64,000 nucleotides of DNA from Pseudomonas baetica (GTDB lineage: Bacteria; Pseudomonadota; Gammaproteobacteria; Pseudomonadales; Pseudomonadaceae): contig NZ_PHHE01000001.1 in assembly GCF_002813455.1 (NCBI RefSeq), positions 5,142,001 to 5,206,000 on the forward strand, in the 5' to 3' direction. Within the stretch, counting starts at the first letter, position 1; each line of letters begins with the position of its first letter. The notes under the pieces were generated by a model that saw only the letters and a list, made by a program, of their open reading frames with translations, had not been told where the DNA came from and did not search any database. Shown in pieces: positions 8,484 through 17,599 of the stretch. The translations under genes were made by a program, and so were the position numbers.

Positions 8484-10538
8484 TCAGGCCAGGCCCAAAA
8501 CCTTGAACACAAATGCATATTCGAGGGCTACGTCACGTAATCCCTGATAGCGCCCGCTCATCCCGCCATGCCCGGCGCCCAGTTCGGTCTTGAGCAGCAG
8601 CAGATTGTCGTCGGTTTTTGTCGCGCGTAATTTCGCCACCCACTTGGCCGCTTCCCAGTACTGCACGCGGCTGTCGTTGTAACCGGCGATCACCAGCGTC
8701 GCGGGATAAGCCTGCGCTGTGACATTTTCGTAAGGCGCGTAGGCCTTGATTCGCTCATAGACGTCCGGTTCTTCAGGATTGCCCCACTCGTCGTATTCGG
8801 TAACGGTCAATGGCAGATCCGGGTCGAGCATGGTGTTGAGCACATCGACGAACGGCACTTCAGCAATCGCCACGCCAAACAGGTCCGGGCGCTGGTTGAG
8901 CACTGCGCCAATCAACAGACCACCCGCGCTGCCGCCGCTGATTGCCAGCTTTTCAGGTGTGGTGATGCCGTTGAAGATCAAGAACTCGGCGCAGGCGATG
9001 AAGTCGCTGAAGGTGTTGTGCTTGTGTTCCTGCTTGCCGGCGCGATACCAGGCTTCGCCCAACTCGCCGCCGCCGCGCACGTGAGCAATGGCGAAGGCCA
9101 TGCCACGATCCAAAAGGCTCAGGCGGGCGTGAGAGAACCACGGATCAAGGCTCGAACCGTAAGCGCCATAGCCATAGAGATACAGCGGCACCGCTTTACC
9201 AACCATTTCGCGCTTCATCACCAGGCTGATCGGCACCTGCGTGCCGTCCGGCGCGGTGGCCCAAAGGCGCTGGCTGACGTAAGCGTCGGCGTCGAACGGG
9301 CCGAGTACCGGGGTCTCTTTCAGCACGGTCTGTTCGCCGCTGGCCAGCATCAGTTGGCGCACTTGGGCCGGGCGATTCAGCGCCTCATAGCGCAGACGAA
9401 TGCGATCGCTTTCAAACTCCAGGCTGTTTTGCACGTAGAGGCTGTAGGCCGCGTCCGGCAATTGCACGCGATAAGACGCCAGACCGTGTGGGTGAACTTC
9501 GATGACTGGCAGGCCGCCTTCGCGCAGACTCAGGGTCATGGCCTCGGTGTTCAGGCTGACGCCATCGAGCATCACCGTGTCGCTGTGCGGGATCAGGTTC
9601 AGCCAATCGGCTTCTGTCGGCGTGATGCCAGTGTCCGGGGCCTGATACAGGGCGTAGTTGATGCCGTCGCGGTTGGTGCGGATAAACCATGTCCACACGC
9701 CATCGAGCACGCCGTGATCGACGTCGTATTCGTGATCCTCGACGCGCGGTGCCAGGCAGGTGAAGGGCAGGTGTGGCTGATTGGCGTCCAGTGCCCAGAC
9801 TTCGCTGGTGGTCTTGCTGCCCAGCGACAGCAGCAATTGCTGTTCGGAGCTTGCGCGGTAGCAATGCAGGAAGAAGCGCCCATCCGGCTCGTGGAAGACT
9901 TCTTCGGCAGCGGTGCCGTCGAGGCGATAACGGAACAGTTTGTGTGGGCGATGGGTGTCGTCGAGCACGCCGAAGAACAAGGTCAGGCTGTCGTTGGCCC
10001 AGGTCATGCTGCCGTCGCAGTCCTCGAATTCCAGTTCGCTGACCTTGTCGTTGGCCAGTTCCTTGACGAACAGCGTGTAGATCTCATCGCCCGAGGCATC
10101 GACGCTGTAGGCCAGGCGCTGGTGATCGGGGCTGATGCTGAACGCGCCCAGTGAGAAGAAGCCGCCATTGGCCAGAACGTTCGGGTCGAGCAGCAGTTGT
10201 TCGCGGCTTTCGTCGAGGGTCAGGCTGTCGTCCGCCGGACGTGGGCAACGATAGTGGCGGGCATATTCGTCGCCAGCGGTGGTGCGGGTGTAATACAGGT
10301 ACGGCCCCCACGGCGAGGGCAGGGACAGATCGGTTTCCAGAATGCGGCCCTTGATCTCTTCGAACAGGGTTTCGCGCAGTTCGGCCTGATCGGCGGTTTG
10401 TGTTTCCTGAAAAGCGTTTTCAGCCTTGAGGTAGTCGAGCACCGCGTCGGTGTCGCGCTCCTGCAGCCAGGCATACGGGTCGGCGCCGGCCGCCTTGTGG
10501 GCAATCGGGGCGCTGGTGACGTTGGCGGATACGGGCAT
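8484..10538 (-). CDS. ptrB: Oligopeptidase B (S9 prolyl oligopeptidase family)
   Basis: A 684-aa serine peptidase that cleaves short peptides after Arg or Lys in the cytoplasm. The N-terminal about 400 residues form the beta-propeller lid, starting with PYAWLQERDTDAVLDYL. The C-terminal alpha/beta hydrolase domain has Ser in GGSAGGLL (about 536), Asp in YNDSRV (about 620) and His in GHGGMSGR (about 655). Acidic pairs in the catalytic domain (DEWGNPEEP) fit basic-residue specificity. Length and start at 10538 agree with the family. No signal peptide. Flanked by REP pairs on both sides and not in an operon. Confidence 0.93.
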   Translation of the reverse strand: MPVSANVTSAPIAHKAAGADPYAWLQERDTDAVLDYLKAENAFQETQTADQAELRETLFEEIKGRILETDLSLPSPWGPYLYYTRTTAGDEYARHYRCPRPADDSLTLDESREQLLLDPNVLANGGFFSLGAFSISPDHQRLAYSVDASGDEIYTLFVKELANDKVSELEFEDCDGSMTWANDSLTLFFGVLDDTHRPHKLFRYRLDGTAAEEVFHEPDGRFFLHCYRASSEQQLLLSLGSKTTSEVWALDANQPHLPFTCLAPRVEDHEYDVDHGVLDGVWTWFIRTNRDGINYALYQAPDTGITPTEADWLNLIPHSDTVMLDGVSLNTEAMTLSLREGGLPVIEVHPHGLASYRVQLPDAAYSLYVQNSLEFESDRIRLRYEALNRPAQVRQLMLASGEQTVLKETPVLGPFDADAYVSQRLWATAPDGTQVPISLVMKREMVGKAVPLYLYGYGAYGSSLDPWFSHARLSLLDRGMAFAIAHVRGGGELGEAWYRAGKQEHKHNTFSDFIACAEFLIFNGITTPEKLAISGGSAGGLLIGAVLNQRPDLFGVAIAEVPFVDVLNTMLDPDLPLTVTEYDEWGNPEEPDVYERIKAYAPYENVTAQAYPATLVIAGYNDSRVQYWEAAKWVAKLRATKTDDNLLLLKTELGAGHGGMSGRYQGLRDVALEYAFVFKVLGLA

Positions 10539-10602
10539 GGAAGGCTCTCGGACAATGTACGGAATAGGGGGTTTCGCAGCTCTGGTTACCAGCGCAAACC
10601 CT

Positions 10603-10689
10603 GTGGGAGCTAGCCTGCTCGCGAAAGCGGTGGGTCAGACAACAATGTTTCAACTGACAGTCCGTATTCGCGAGCAGGCTCGCTCCCAC
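10603..10689. repeat. REP pair (REPIN)
   Basis: Forward copy from 10603 (GTGGGAGCTAGCCTGCTCGC, with one T for G) and reverse copy ending at 10689. It lies in the divergent gap between ptrB and the next rightward gene. Confidence 0.92.
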
Positions 10690-10763
10690 AGGTTGTGTGT
10701 CTATTGGGACAAGCCTGGCGGGCGAAAAGTCGTTACTATAAGCGCCTCTTTGCCTGCCTTGCC

Positions 10764-11261
10764 ATGGACACCATGACCGAGAACGACTATCTGATCGCCT
10801 GGGGCCTCTACGCCTTTGCCGCTGTAGGCTGCCTGTTGGTATGGCTGCGCCTGACCACCTGGATGTGGCGCTGGCTGCGCGAGCCGTTGCGTGTGTTGAT
10901 GGCGGTGTTGCTGTTCAGCCCGACCATCGTTGACCCGGTGAAGGAAAAGGTCGCCCCGGCCATCGCCATCACCGCGCTGGATCTGGCGTTCAAGGTCGGC
11001 AACAACGCCTGGCGCGCAGTCTCCGATCTGTTCATGTACGGCATGATCGCGTTCGGCATCTATCTGATTTACGTGCTGATCCGCTTCCCGATCGAACGGG
11101 CCTCCAAGGCTCGCCGTGAACAGGCCGAAGCGGCCAAAGCAGCAGCCCGCGCCGATGAGCGCGATGACGACCAACCGTTCGGTGGCGCCGGTGATGACCG
11201 TTACGGTCGCCCGCCAGTGCCGAACAATCCGCAGCGCATGCGGGTCGAGCCGCGTCTGTAA
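10764..11261 (+). CDS. Conserved membrane protein of unknown function
   Basis: About 165 aa with three hydrophobic stretches ([50 protein letters not shown]) and a charged, Ala/Glu/Asp-rich cytoplasmic tail from about residue 110, ending in an R/P-rich stretch. The ATG at 10764 is taken; the next ATG at 10773 (MTENDYL) is equally plausible. It leads a run of three closely spaced rightward genes with the YafJ-type amidotransferase and a DUF2937 protein (gaps 17 and 12 bp), so they probably form one transcript. No function can be assigned. Confidence 0.75.
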   Translation: MDTMTENDYLIAWGLYAFAAVGCLLVWLRLTTWMWRWLREPLRVLMAVLLFSPTIVDPVKEKVAPAIAITALDLAFKVGNNAWRAVSDLFMYGMIAFGIYLIYVLIRFPIERASKARREQAEAAKAAARADERDDDQPFGGAGDDRYGRPPVPNNPQRMRVEPRL

Positions 11262-11278
11262 CTCCCGAGAGTCCGCAC

Positions 11279-12055
11279 ATGTGTGAATTACTGGGCATGA
11301 GTGCCAACGTGCCGACTGATATCGTGTTCAGCTTCACCGGGCTGATGCAGCGCGGTGGGCGCACCGGCCCGCACCGCGACGGCTGGGGCATCGCCTTCTA
11401 TGAGGGCCGTGGCCTGCGGCTGTTCCAGGATCCGGCCGCCAGCTGCGAGTCGGAAGTCGCCAATCTGGTGCAGCGTTACCCGATCAAGAGCGAAGTGGTC
11501 ATCGGCCATATCCGCCAGGCCAACGTCGGTAAGGTCTGCCTGTCCAATACCCACCCGTTCGTCCGCGAACTGTGGGGGCGCAACTGGTGCTTCGCACACA
11601 ATGGTCAGCTCGCCGATTTTACCCCGATCAAAAGTTTCTACCGCCCGGTCGGCGATACCGACAGTGAAGCGGCGTTCTGCGATTTGCTCAACCGCGTACG
11701 TGCAGCCTTTCCGGAACCGGTCGATATAGAAGTGCTGCTGCCGGATCTGGTTGCCGCGTGCGCCGAATACCGCAGCAAAGGCGTGTTCAACTGCCTGCTC
11801 AGCGATGGCGACTGGCTGTTCTGCTATTGCTCGACGAAACTGGCGCAGATCACCCGGCGCGCACCGTTCGGCCCGGCGCGGCTCAAGGACGTCGATGTGA
11901 TCGTCGATTTCCAGGCTGAAACCACGCCCAACGATGTGGTGACGGTGATTGCCACCGAACCTCTGACCGAAAACGAAACCTGGACCCGCTACGAACCGGG
12001 CCAATGGAGCCTGTGGCGACGCGGCGAATGCGTCAGCCAAGGCAAGACCGAATAA
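11279..12055 (+). CDS. Class II glutamine amidotransferase (YafJ-like)
   Basis: A 258-aa N-terminal-nucleophile amidotransferase domain without a synthase partner domain. Cys2 (MCELLGM) would be the nucleophile after removal of Met1. Substrate-side motifs [10 protein letters not shown] (about 37-46) and AHNGQLADF (about 106-114) are present. The YafJ family hydrolyses or transfers the glutamine amide, but the acceptor is not known. It starts at 11279, 17 bp after the preceding membrane-protein gene. Cytoplasmic, no signal peptide. Confidence 0.9.
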   Translation: MCELLGMSANVPTDIVFSFTGLMQRGGRTGPHRDGWGIAFYEGRGLRLFQDPAASCESEVANLVQRYPIKSEVVIGHIRQANVGKVCLSNTHPFVRELWGRNWCFAHNGQLADFTPIKSFYRPVGDTDSEAAFCDLLNRVRAAFPEPVDIEVLLPDLVAACAEYRSKGVFNCLLSDGDWLFCYCSTKLAQITRRAPFGPARLKDVDVIVDFQAETTPNDVVTVIATEPLTENETWTRYEPGQWSLWRRGECVSQGKTE

Positions 12056-12067
12056 GGATTACACCCC

Positions 12068-12610
12068 ATGTTGCTCAGTTATCTACGGCTGGTGTTATTT
12101 GCGGCGGGCCTGTTGATCGGTGTCCAGGTGCCGGGGTTCATCAACGATTACGCGAAACGTGTCGAGGCCCATCTGATTGAGGCGCAGACCGGTCTGCGCG
12201 GCTTTCAGGGTACGGCCGATCAGTTTTTCAAAGGTGATATGCAGGCACTTGTCGCGCATTACCGCGCCAGTGAAGACCCGGTGTTTCGCAGTGATGCGGA
12301 CAGTCTGAACACGTTGCTCACGCGTCAGTTGGCGCTGGATAAACAATTCCAGGCGATGCAGGGCCCGTGGTACATCCGCTTCCTGCAAGTAGTGCTGGCC
12401 GCCGACCCGGACATCCGCAAGGAAACCTGGAATGGCTACAGCTACCAGATCCTGCTGACCCCGGAGGCGATGATCTGGGGCATGAGCGGCGCATTGCTGT
12501 TGTCGTTCGGCATCGAATGCCTGTTCCGTCTGATCGACTGGGTGGTGCTGGGTGGCAAACGCCTGCGCCAGAGCCGGCCGATTGAAGACCGCGACGTTCG
12601 CGGTCTCTGA
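12068..12610 (+). CDS. DUF2937 family membrane protein
   Basis: A 180-aa protein with an N-terminal hydrophobic segment (LRLVLFAAGLLIGVQVPGF, about 6-25) and a C-terminal membrane segment (MIWGMSGALLLSFGIECLF, about 137-156). Between them is a periplasm-sized helical domain with YAKRVEAHLIEAQTGLRGFQ. This two-anchor architecture is that of DUF2937, whose function is unknown. It is the last gene of the three-gene run and is followed directly by a palindrome that could terminate it. Confidence 0.8.
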   Translation: MLLSYLRLVLFAAGLLIGVQVPGFINDYAKRVEAHLIEAQTGLRGFQGTADQFFKGDMQALVAHYRASEDPVFRSDADSLNTLLTRQLALDKQFQAMQGPWYIRFLQVVLAADPDIRKETWNGYSYQILLTPEAMIWGMSGALLLSFGIECLFRLIDWVVLGGKRLRQSRPIEDRDVRGL

Positions 12611-12643
12611 TGATCGTTCCCACGCGGAGCGTGGGAACGATCA
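12611..12643. repeat. Perfect palindromic repeat TGATCGTTCCCACGC
   Basis: A 33-nt palindrome, TGATCGTTCCCACGC-GGA-GCGTGGGAACGATCA, placed one base after the DUF2937 stop and 3 bp before the end of the convergent LysR gene. A sister copy is at 43174 and a long composite form at 17491. It is probably a dispersed intergenic element that also acts as a hairpin terminator. Confidence 0.85.
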
Positions 12644-12646
12644 TGT

Positions 12647-13561
12647 TCAGTCAGTGAGGGTGATGTAGTCCTTGCCGACCTTCTGCGCATACCCCGCCAA
12701 CACCTGCTGACACAACGTCACAATCTCCTCGACCCACTCCACGCCCACTCGCCACGACACCACCACCTGCAAATTCGGTGGCCGCTGATCAATGGCCAGC
12801 AAAGTCAGTTCCCCCCGCGCCAATTCCTCAGCCACCAGCACCGGCGGCAGCACACCAATACCAAACCCATCGCGCAACAACCGCGTGATCGCCGACACTG
12901 AATTCACGCAATTCAAGCGCGGCGCTATCACGCCGCTCGCCTGCATCAACGCCAGCAGGTCCTGATGCGGCCGGGAGTTTTTCGAGTAGGTAATGATGCG
13001 TTCCTGCGCCAGTTCGGCGAGGTCGGCGTAGTCGCGGTTGTAGATCGAGTTGCTGGCGACGATCCAGCCCAGCGGATGGCTGGCCAGCTCCAGGCTGCGC
13101 ACGCTTTCATGGCGCACCAGATCGGTTTGCAGGATCAGATCGAGAAAGCCTTTTTGCAGCTGATCACAGAGGTTCAGCGAGGTATCGGCCACCAGCTCGA
13201 TTTCCACCCGTGGATACAGATCGGTCATCTGCGCTACCAACGGGCTCAGCCAAGTGTGAATCACCGTGTCCATCACGCCGATGCGCACCCGGCCGACTTT
13301 GCTCGAGCGGGTTTCGATCGACTGCTTGAGCGCGCTCATGGTGTCGAGCATCTGCTCGGCATAGTCCAGCACTTTCAAACCTTCGGGCGTCAGGCTGACA
13401 CCGCGCGAATCACGCACAAACAGCTTCACCCCCAGTTCACCTTCAAGTACTGCAATGCGACTGGAAATCGACGCCTGGGTGGTGAACAGCTTGTCGGCGG
13501 TCAGGCGAAAACTCTTCAGCCGGGCGACCCAGACAAAGGTCTCGAGAAACTTCAGGTTCAT
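12647..13561 (-). CDS. LysR-type regulator divergent from the 5-oxoproline cluster
   Basis: A 304-aa LysR family transcription factor. The helix-turn-helix is at about 4-62 (LETFVWVARLKSFRLTADKL, then TTQASISSRIAVLEGELG), followed by a linker and a periplasmic-binding-like effector domain (about 90-295). The ATG at 13561 is preferred over an in-frame TTG two codons upstream. It diverges from the MFS gene across a 158-bp gap containing a short TTA/TAA dyad. By the usual LysR logic it should control the MFS-pxpABC operon and sense 5-oxoproline or a related acid; this is inferred from position only. Confidence 0.88.
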   Translation of the reverse strand: MNLKFLETFVWVARLKSFRLTADKLFTTQASISSRIAVLEGELGVKLFVRDSRGVSLTPEGLKVLDYAEQMLDTMSALKQSIETRSSKVGRVRIGVMDTVIHTWLSPLVAQMTDLYPRVEIELVADTSLNLCDQLQKGFLDLILQTDLVRHESVRSLELASHPLGWIVASNSIYNRDYADLAELAQERIITYSKNSRPHQDLLALMQASGVIAPRLNCVNSVSAITRLLRDGFGIGVLPPVLVAEELARGELTLLAIDQRPPNLQVVVSWRVGVEWVEEIVTLCQQVLAGYAQKVGKDYITLTD

Positions 13562-13587
13562 GGGCAAGGCTCGGGTGACAAATTTTT

Positions 13588-13599
13588 CTTATGCCTAAG
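13588..13599. promoter_or_regulatory. Candidate LysR operator dyad
   Basis: CTTA-TGCC-TAAG inverted repeat in the divergent gap between the LysR gene and the MFS gene, next to AT-rich flanks (AATTTTT). Position fits an operator, but the dyad is short and could be chance. Confidence 0.3.
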
Positions 13600-13719
13600 G
13601 CGGGTTTTTATTCGTTGGACGCCGTACGGCCAAGCGCCCAAAAATCGGCGCATCCGGTTCCCACGATAGGCGTCGTCGGGACTACGAACAAGACCAATAA
13701 AAGCCTGCGGAGATTTGCC

Positions 13720-15006
13720 ATGAGTGCGCCCGACACCCTCGACCTCCCCAAGTCCACGGCCCGCCCCGGCCCGTTCGACTGGTATCGCAACATCAACAAA
13801 CAGGAACGCCGCACGTTCTGGAGCTGCAAGATCGGCTACGGTCTGGACGGCATGGACACGCAGATGCTCAGCTTCGTGGTGCCAACCCTGATTGCGATGT
13901 GGGGCATTACCACCGGCGAGGCCGGGCTGATTCACACCAGCACTTTGATTGCCTCGGCCATTGGTGGCTGGGTTGCCGGAATCCTCTCCGACCGCATCGG
14001 TCGCGTTCGCACGCTGCAACTCACCGTGTTGTGGTTCGCCTTCTTCACCTTCCTCTGTGGCTTCGCGCAAAACTACGAACAACTGTTGATCGCTCGCACC
14101 CTGATGGGCTTCGGTTTCGGCGGCGAATGGACGGCCGGCGCGGTGCTGATCGGCGAAGTGATCCGCGCGAAGGACCGTGGCAAAGCGGTGGGCATGGTGC
14201 AATCCGGTTGGGCGCTGGGCTGGGGCCTGACGGCAATTCTGTATGCGCTGCTGTTCTCGATCATGCCGCCGGAAGACGCCTGGCGGGCGCTGTTCATTCT
14301 CGGCATCGTGCCGGCGATTTTCGTGGTCTTCGTGCGACGTCTGGTGAAAGACCCGGAGATCTACCGTGAAGCCAAGGCTGCGCAAACTCCGGAGAATCCG
14401 GCGAAGTTCTACGAGATTTTTGCTCCCGGCATGCTGTTCACCACGATCCGCGCCTCCTTGCTGACCACTGGCGCACTCGGCGGTTACTACGCGATCACCT
14501 CCTGGCTGCCGACCTTCCTGAAAAACGAGCGCGGCTTGAGCGTGCTCGGCACCGGCGGTTACCTGGCGATGGTGATTGTCGGTTCCTATGTCGGTTACGT
14601 GATCAGTGCTTATCTGACCGACCTGTTGGGGCGCAAAAAGAACTTCATCCTGTTCGCGGTCGGCTCGTTCACCATCGTTCTGCTCTACACCCAATTGCCG
14701 GTCAGTAATGGCGTGATGCTTTGGCTGGGCTTTCCGCTGGGGTTCTTTGCCTCGGGGATTTTCAGCGGGATGGGTGCGTTTCTCACCGAGTTGTTCCCAA
14801 CGCGGATTCGCGGCTCGGGCCAAGGCTTCTGCTACAACATCGGCCGGGCGCTGGCGGCGCTGTTTCCGCTGCTGATCGGCCTGCTCAGCCAGAAAGTGCC
14901 GTTGAGCGTAGGCATTGGTGCGTTTGCTGCGGTGTCTTACGGCGTGGTGATTCTCGCGGCGCTGAGCCTGCCGGAAACCCGTGGCAAGCAACTCGACGCG
15001 CAGTAA
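13720..15006 (+). CDS. MFS transporter, probable 5-oxoproline uptake
   Basis: A 428-aa major facilitator with twelve predicted membrane segments. The loop 2-3 signature AGILSDRIGRVRTLQL and helix-4/5 text RTLMGFGFGGEWTAGAVLIGE place it with sialate/aromatic-acid:H+ symporters. The ATG at 13720 follows CTGCGGAGATTTGCC and starts a hydrophilic 40-residue N-terminus; the longer open frame is non-coding in composition. It precedes pxpABC by 77 bp and diverges from a LysR gene, which suggests import of 5-oxoproline (pyroglutamate). The substrate is inferred. Confidence 0.85.
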   Translation: MSAPDTLDLPKSTARPGPFDWYRNINKQERRTFWSCKIGYGLDGMDTQMLSFVVPTLIAMWGITTGEAGLIHTSTLIASAIGGWVAGILSDRIGRVRTLQLTVLWFAFFTFLCGFAQNYEQLLIARTLMGFGFGGEWTAGAVLIGEVIRAKDRGKAVGMVQSGWALGWGLTAILYALLFSIMPPEDAWRALFILGIVPAIFVVFVRRLVKDPEIYREAKAAQTPENPAKFYEIFAPGMLFTTIRASLLTTGALGGYYAITSWLPTFLKNERGLSVLGTGGYLAMVIVGSYVGYVISAYLTDLLGRKKNFILFAVGSFTIVLLYTQLPVSNGVMLWLGFPLGFFASGIFSGMGAFLTELFPTRIRGSGQGFCYNIGRALAALFPLLIGLLSQKVPLSVGIGAFAAVSYGVVILAALSLPETRGKQLDAQ

Positions 15007-15023
15007 CTGATAACCTGCGGGGG

Positions 15024-15042
15024 CATTGCCCAAGGGGCGATG
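15024..15042 (+). other. Small hairpin between MFS gene and pxpA
   Basis: CATTGCCC-AAG-GGGCGATG (one G-T pair) in the 77-bp gap between the carrier gene and pxpA. There is no T-run, so it is not a strong terminator; it could modulate message stability between the genes. Confidence 0.3.
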
Positions 15043-15083
15043 TCCTACGGATAGAAAGATAAAAAGCTACAGGAGTGTTTACC

Positions 15084-15836
15084 GTGAGCCGCCTGTTATT
15101 GAATTGCGACATTGGCGAGAGTTTCGGCAGCTGGACCATGGGTCTGGACGCCGAAGTCATGCCCTTCATCGACTGCGCCAACGTGGCTTGCGGCTTCCAC
15201 GCCGGCGACCCGAGCATCATGCGCAAAACCGTCAGCCTGGCGCTAAGCCACGGCGTGCAGATCGGCGCGCATCCGGCCTATCAGGATCTGGTCGGGTTCG
15301 GCCGGCGCTCCATGGCGTATTCCGCGCAGGAGCTGCAAGACATCCTGCATTACCAGATCGGCGCCCTCGACGGCCTCTGCAAGGCGCAGGGCGGCAAGGT
15401 CAGTTACGTCAAACCGCACGGTGCGATGTACAACGACATGATGGCCAACCCGGCGCAGTTGCGCGCAGTGATTCAGGCTGTTGCCGACTATGACCGCAGT
15501 TTGCCGTTGATGCTGATGGCCACCCGCGACAACGCCGCCGCGCAGCAACTTGGCGATGAGTGCGGCGTCACCCTGTGGTTCGAAGCTTTCGCTGACCGCG
15601 CCTATGACAGCGCGGGTCGTCTGGTCTCGCGACAAACGCCGGGCGCCGTCCATCACGACGCCGAGAAAATCATCGAGCAGGCACTGATCATTGCCCGTGG
15701 CGCCAACCTCACCGCCAGCGATGGCAGTGCATTGCACCTGCAAGCCAACACCCTCTGTGTGCACGGCGACAATGCCAGTTCGGTGGCGGCGGTGCGGCGT
15801 ATCCGTGAGGCCCTCAATCAGCAGAGCGCATCATGA
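15084..15836 (+). CDS. pxpA: 5-oxoprolinase subunit PxpA (LamB/YcsF family)
   Basis: Subunit A of the ATP-dependent prokaryotic 5-oxoprolinase, which opens pyroglutamate to glutamate. 250 aa, with family motifs [11 protein letters not shown] at the N-terminus, [12 protein letters not shown] (about 33-44), [11 protein letters not shown] and [12 protein letters not shown] use the GTG at 15084, 8 nt after ACAGGAG; an upstream in-frame GTG at 15075 overlaps that Shine-Dalgarno sequence. The stop overlaps pxpB (ATGA). It is first of the three pxp subunits. Confidence 0.93.
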   Translation: MSRLLLNCDIGESFGSWTMGLDAEVMPFIDCANVACGFHAGDPSIMRKTVSLALSHGVQIGAHPAYQDLVGFGRRSMAYSAQELQDILHYQIGALDGLCKAQGGKVSYVKPHGAMYNDMMANPAQLRAVIQAVADYDRSLPLMLMATRDNAAAQQLGDECGVTLWFEAFADRAYDSAGRLVSRQTPGAVHHDAEKIIEQALIIARGANLTASDGSALHLQANTLCVHGDNASSVAAVRRIREALNQQSAS

Positions 15837-16537
15837 ATCCACGGATTGAAGTCGTGGCGCTGGACTGTCTGATGCTGCGTCTGTTTGACGATATTGCCGA
15901 AGCCAATATGCCGTGGATGCTCGCTGCCAGTGAGCGGTTGCGCGGGGTGTTCGGTGCGCAACTGATCGATCTGGTGCCGTCCTATACAACATTGATGGTG
16001 CATTACGACTTGACCGTTTTGAGCCCGAGTCAGGCTCGGGAGTTGATCGCTGAGGCGTTGATCAATCTGTCGCCGAATGCGCAGGCTGGCGGTCAATGCC
16101 ACGTGCTGCCGGTCTGGTACGACCTGAGCGTTGGCCCGGAACTGAGCCTGCTGTCTGCGCGCAGCGGTCTGGCGGTGACGGAAGTGATCCGCCGTCACAG
16201 TGACCGGGAGTATCAGGTGTTCGCCCTCGGTTTTGCCCCGGGTTTTGCGTTCATGGGGTTGGTCGAAGAAGTTTTGGCCGCGCCACGCCTGAATACCCCA
16301 CGCAAGAAAGTCGCCGCCGGCAGTGTCGGTATCGCCGAGCGGCAGACGGCTGCTTATCCCGTCGTCTCTCCCGGCGGCTGGAACCTGATCGGTCGTACTC
16401 CAGCGAAATTGTTTGATCGCAATCGTGATGGCTACAGCCTGATGCAACCCGGCGACACAGTGCGCTTCGAGGCGGTGAGCCACGCCGAATTCATCCATCT
16501 GGGTGGCGACGACACCCCGCTGGAGGCACAGGCATGA
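15833..16537 (+). CDS. pxpB: 5-oxoprolinase subunit PxpB (KipI family)
   Basis: A 234-aa subunit B of 5-oxoprolinase, carboxyltransferase-fold CT_C_D/KipI family. Seen: the YTTLMVHYD segment, [15 protein letters not shown] (about 129-143), the [17 protein letters not shown] motif and the [11 protein letters not shown] turn. The ATG at 15833 overlaps the pxpA stop and its own stop overlaps pxpC (ATGA), so the three are translationally coupled. It forms a complex with PxpC that carries out the ATP-dependent phosphorylation step. Confidence 0.93.
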   Translation: MNPRIEVVALDCLMLRLFDDIAEANMPWMLAASERLRGVFGAQLIDLVPSYTTLMVHYDLTVLSPSQARELIAEALINLSPNAQAGGQCHVLPVWYDLSVGPELSLLSARSGLAVTEVIRRHSDREYQVFALGFAPGFAFMGLVEEVLAAPRLNTPRKKVAAGSVGIAERQTAAYPVVSPGGWNLIGRTPAKLFDRNRDGYSLMQPGDTVRFEAVSHAEFIHLGGDDTPLEAQA

Positions 16538-17457
16538 GTCGACTGACGATTGAAGCGAGTACGCCGCTGTGCCTGTTGCAGGACGCCGGGCGGTTTGGCG
16601 TGCGGCATCTGGGCGTGACCCAGGGCGGCGCGGCGGACTGGCGTTCGATGAGCTGGGCCAATTGGCTACTGGGCAACGGTCTGGATCTGCCGGTGATCGA
16701 AATCACCCTCGGTGGCTTTGCTGTACTGGCCGAAGAAGAATGCCTGCTGGCGCTGGCCGGGGCTGATCTCGGTGCGCAGATCGACGGCCAGCCATTGGCG
16801 CCGTGGCGCAGTTTCAAATTGCACAAAGGGCAGACGCTGAAATTCACTCAACCACTGCTTGGCGCTCGTGCGTATCTGGCAGCACCCGGTGGTTTTGACG
16901 CGCCGAAGGTTCTGGGTAGCAGCGCAACAGTCGTGCGCGAGGAGCTTGGCGGGCTCGATGGCATGGGCCTGCCGTTGGCCAAAGGGGCGATGTTGAGCTA
17001 TCACGGGGAAACCCTGCTGGTTCGTGATATGCCGTTGGCTCATCGTCCGGATTTTCGCCTGAATGCGCCGTTGGACCTGGTACTGGGTGCGCAGATCGGT
17101 CAGTTCAGCGGCCAGAGCCTGTTTGATGTGTTCAATAGTGCGTGGACGCTGGACAGTCGCGCCGATCGAATGGGCATTCGCTTGCTGGGCAAGGCGCTGG
17201 AATATCAGGGGCAGCCGATGATTTCCGAGGGGATTCCTTTGGGCGCGGTGCAGGTGCCACCGGACGGGCAGCCGATTGTGTTGCTCAATGATCGGCAGAC
17301 GATCGGCGGCTATCCGCGATTGGGAGCGTTGACGCCGTTGGCGTTGGCCAGATTGGCACAGTGTCTGCCAGGGGCGCAGGTGAGGTTACGGCCGGTGGTG
17401 CAAGACGTTGCGCATCGCGAGCACATCAAATATCTGCAGCGCTTCAGAAATAGCTAA
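16534..17457 (+). CDS. pxpC: 5-oxoprolinase subunit PxpC (KipA family)
   Basis: A 307-aa subunit C, the biotin-dependent-carboxyltransferase-like CT_A_B/KipA fold. Family text: LLQDAGRFGVRHLGVTQGGAADWRS near the N-terminus, ARAYLAAPGGFD (about 110), SRADRMGIRLLG (about 208) and SEGIPLGAVQVPPDGQPIVLLNDRQTIGGYP (positions about 230-260). Start at the ATG at 16534 within the pxpB stop. It ends the operon and is followed at once by a composite repeat block. Confidence 0.93.
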   Translation: MSRLTIEASTPLCLLQDAGRFGVRHLGVTQGGAADWRSMSWANWLLGNGLDLPVIEITLGGFAVLAEEECLLALAGADLGAQIDGQPLAPWRSFKLHKGQTLKFTQPLLGARAYLAAPGGFDAPKVLGSSATVVREELGGLDGMGLPLAKGAMLSYHGETLLVRDMPLAHRPDFRLNAPLDLVLGAQIGQFSGQSLFDVFNSAWTLDSRADRMGIRLLGKALEYQGQPMISEGIPLGAVQVPPDGQPIVLLNDRQTIGGYPRLGALTPLALARLAQCLPGAQVRLRPVVQDVAHREHIKYLQRFRNS

Positions 17458-17460
17458 AAG

Positions 17461-17593
17461 CATCGCGGGCAAGCCCGCTCCCACAGTGTTGATCGTTTCC
17501 ACGCTCCGCGTGGGAATGCCGCCCGGGACGCTCCGCGTCCCTGTGACGCAGAGCGTCACTGGATGCGTTCCCACGCAGAGCTTGGGAACGATC
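17461..17593. repeat. Single REP plus composite palindromic repeat
   Basis: A lone REP half (TCGCGGGCAAGCCCGCTCCC, from about 17463) is followed by a 103-nt element (17491-17593). The element's outer ends GATCGTTTCC / GGGAACGATC pair, and inside are three hairpins: CCACGCTCCGCGTGG (17499-17513), GGGACGCTCCGCGTCCC (17525-17541) and GTGACGCAGAGCGTCAC (17543-17559). It lies between the convergent pxpC and VWA genes. Confidence 0.85.
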
Positions 17594-17599
17594 TGGTCG

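Noticed and set aside
13558..15033. 491-codon open frame antisense to the MFS gene
   Set aside because: Shadow frame rich in Arg, Gln and His; the plus strand has a complete transporter with a coupled operon.
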